Below, one piece after another: positions 27,958 through 28,927 of a stretch of 28,927 bases of DNA (position 1 is its first letter; each line of letters begins with the position of its first letter). Under the pieces are notes generated by a model, which had not been told where the DNA came from, searched no databases, and saw only the letters and a list, made by a program, of their open reading frames with translations. Origin of the DNA: Glomus cerebriforme. Lineage: Eukaryota; Glomeromycota; Glomeromycetes; Glomerales; Glomeraceae. A program made the position numbers and the translations under genes. The stretch is taken from assembly GCA_003550305.1 (NCBI GenBank), contig QKYT01000303.1:7952-36878 (forward strand), written 5' to 3'.

Positions 27958-28325
27958 AATAAATATATATCTCGCAGGAGTGCGACATCATTATTCATCA
28001 CCTCCAATTTGTCATCCCTGTATCACACCCTCTGACTTTCATTTTTACTATTTATTCTAGGGACTTGGAATTTTTTTGAGATGTGAAATCCTATTTATCA
28101 TATGTTAATCGTCATATCTCTTAATTTTGGCCGAAAATTTTAATTCTGGCCAGAATTTTTATTTTTAAACATTAGGTAACATTACACAAACCAAAAAAAG
28201 GCAATTTTGTTTCTCTTCAAAATCAAAATTTAGGGTACATGAGACTTCCAAAAAAGGAAATTTTCTTAATTTTGGCCGGAATTACTGAATTAGGAACATC
28301 CGGCGATATATAAATGTCTCATTCC
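27958..28325. repeat. Insert between the two hAT relic parts, with 15-bp direct repeats
   Basis: This interval interrupts the hAT relic. TCTTAATTTTGGCCG occurs at 28119-28133 and 28264-28278, and TTCTGGCCAGAATT at 28144-28157. A small hairpin TCGCA-ggag-TGCGA lies near 27972-27985, and the following 60 bases are C-rich compared with the rest of the arm. It could be a nested element related to the GGCCAGAATT fragments at 17136-17573. Exact ends and target duplication are not visible. Confidence 0.4.
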
Positions 28326-28329
28326 CATG

Positions 28330-28927
28330 CTAGATCCAGATTTACCCTTTTTATTAATAAGCATATAATAAAGAAACTTTTAGAAAGTTTATTATTAAAT
28401 GGATCATAAAATATGATCTCCCTTTCACATACGTAGAATATGAAGATTTTAGGAAAATGATTTATCTTTTTACATAAAGATGCATTTATACCATCTGCAG
28501 ACACAATTAAAAATGATACAATAAAAATTTTTGAAGAAAGTCAAAAGAAAATTCGTTCTATTTTATAGGTTATATATTTGTATTTTTTCTAATAATATTT
28601 TTATTTGAATTCTACTAATTATTATTTTAATTTTATAGAATATGTCTAGCAAAATTTCTTTTATGATTGATGGCTGGACATCTTCAAATAACATATCATT
28701 TTTAGGTATAATAGCCTATTTGATCATGGATAAATGGGAATTAAAGAGTTTCTTTTTAGATTTTGTTAAGCTCAATGGTCCACATTCAGGAGCTAATATT
28801 AAGGAAGTTTTTTTAAAAAATTTAAGAAGTTATAGTATTGAATCAAAAGTTAGTTTTATAAATAGCGATAATTTAAAAATAGAAAAACAAAGTTAAAAAA
28901 AGTTTTCTATATAGATCCTTGGCATAA
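28330..28927 (+). pseudogene. hAT transposase relic, start of catalytic domain, runs off window
   Basis: The frame starts about 28336, passes two stops (TAA TAA, 28357-28362) and reads AYNKETFRKFIIKWIIKYD, then LPFTYVEYEDFRKMI (about 28416-28460). After a one-base frame change it goes on FLHKDAFIPSADTIKND and FEESQKKIRSIL, then TAG at 28566-28568. An intron 28569-28638 (GTTATA...TTATAG) follows, and the open frame 28642-28896 gives MSSKISFMIDGWTSSNNIS and FFLDFVKLNGPHSGANI. FxxxDxWTS is the hallmark region around the first catalytic Asp of hAT (RNase H-like) transposases, here MIDGWTS. The ORF ends TAA 28894-28896, before the expected remaining domain, and the window ends soon after. Confidence 0.7.

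Noticed and set aside
1..28927. CRISPR arrays, operons, bacterial promoters, tRNA or rRNA genes
   Set aside because: Nothing of this kind was visible; the window is eukaryotic, with spliced genes, and no tRNA-like T-loop context or rRNA sequence was recognised by eye.

Overview
The window looks like nuclear DNA of an arbuscular mycorrhizal fungus (Glomeromycotina, Rhizophagus-like). It is very A+T-rich, the genes carry several short GT-AG introns of about 70-210 bp, and the repeats decode to gene families I remember from Rhizophagus genomes. That assignment is by memory of family resemblance; no search was run. Five N positions (1427, 27763-27764, 27773-27774) mark it as a draft assembly.

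Three intact host genes fill the middle. (1) A polyprenyl diphosphate synthase of the COQ1 type for ubiquinone side-chain synthesis, + strand, 7629-9290, three exons, 490 aa. (2) A vacuolar-type Ca2+(cation)/H+ exchanger of the CAX/VCX1 family, - strand, 11938-9766, eight exons, 500 aa, convergent with COQ1. (3) A mitochondrial, membrane-anchored P-loop NTPase of an AAA_16-like fungal family, + strand, 14903-16952, six exons, 555 aa, with one likely GC-AG intron. All exon joins keep the reading frame exactly. The three are not an operon; COQ1 and the NTPase both point to mitochondria.

The flanks are a graveyard of mobile-element and multigene-family relics. The left arm (1-7600) holds a probable LINE-like relic (about 1130-1960), a candidate 238-bp GCCAAAA-rich element (2754-2991), a FAR1/MULE-like relic (about 5293-6060) and an unidentified coding relic (6575-7155). 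Between the exchanger and the NTPase gene lies a decayed spliced gene (about 13250-14400). The right arm (17000-28927) holds an unidentified ORF (18111-18590), a - strand gag-protease relic of an LTR retrotransposon (about 21800-18600), a purine-only-like tandem repeat (22505-23200) set inside two TTAATTAAC arrays, and a + strand cluster of retroviral-type integrase relic, treble-clef/PD-(D/E)XK-like nuclease relic and FtsK/A32-type packaging ATPase relic (about 23490-26125). The ATPase relic is interrupted by a 175-bp MITE with perfect 19-bp inverted repeats and an 8-bp target duplication. A rearranged fungal multigene-family member (26160-27250) and an hAT transposon relic with BED finger (27600 to window end) follow.

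The most interesting signals are: the integrase-nuclease-ATPase cluster, which looks like the remains of a Polinton/Maverick-like or virus-derived element; the clean MITE inserted in it; and the fact that in-frame stops in unrelated relics fall repeatedly where the family should have Trp or Gln, a C:G-to-T:A decay signature absent from the three host genes.
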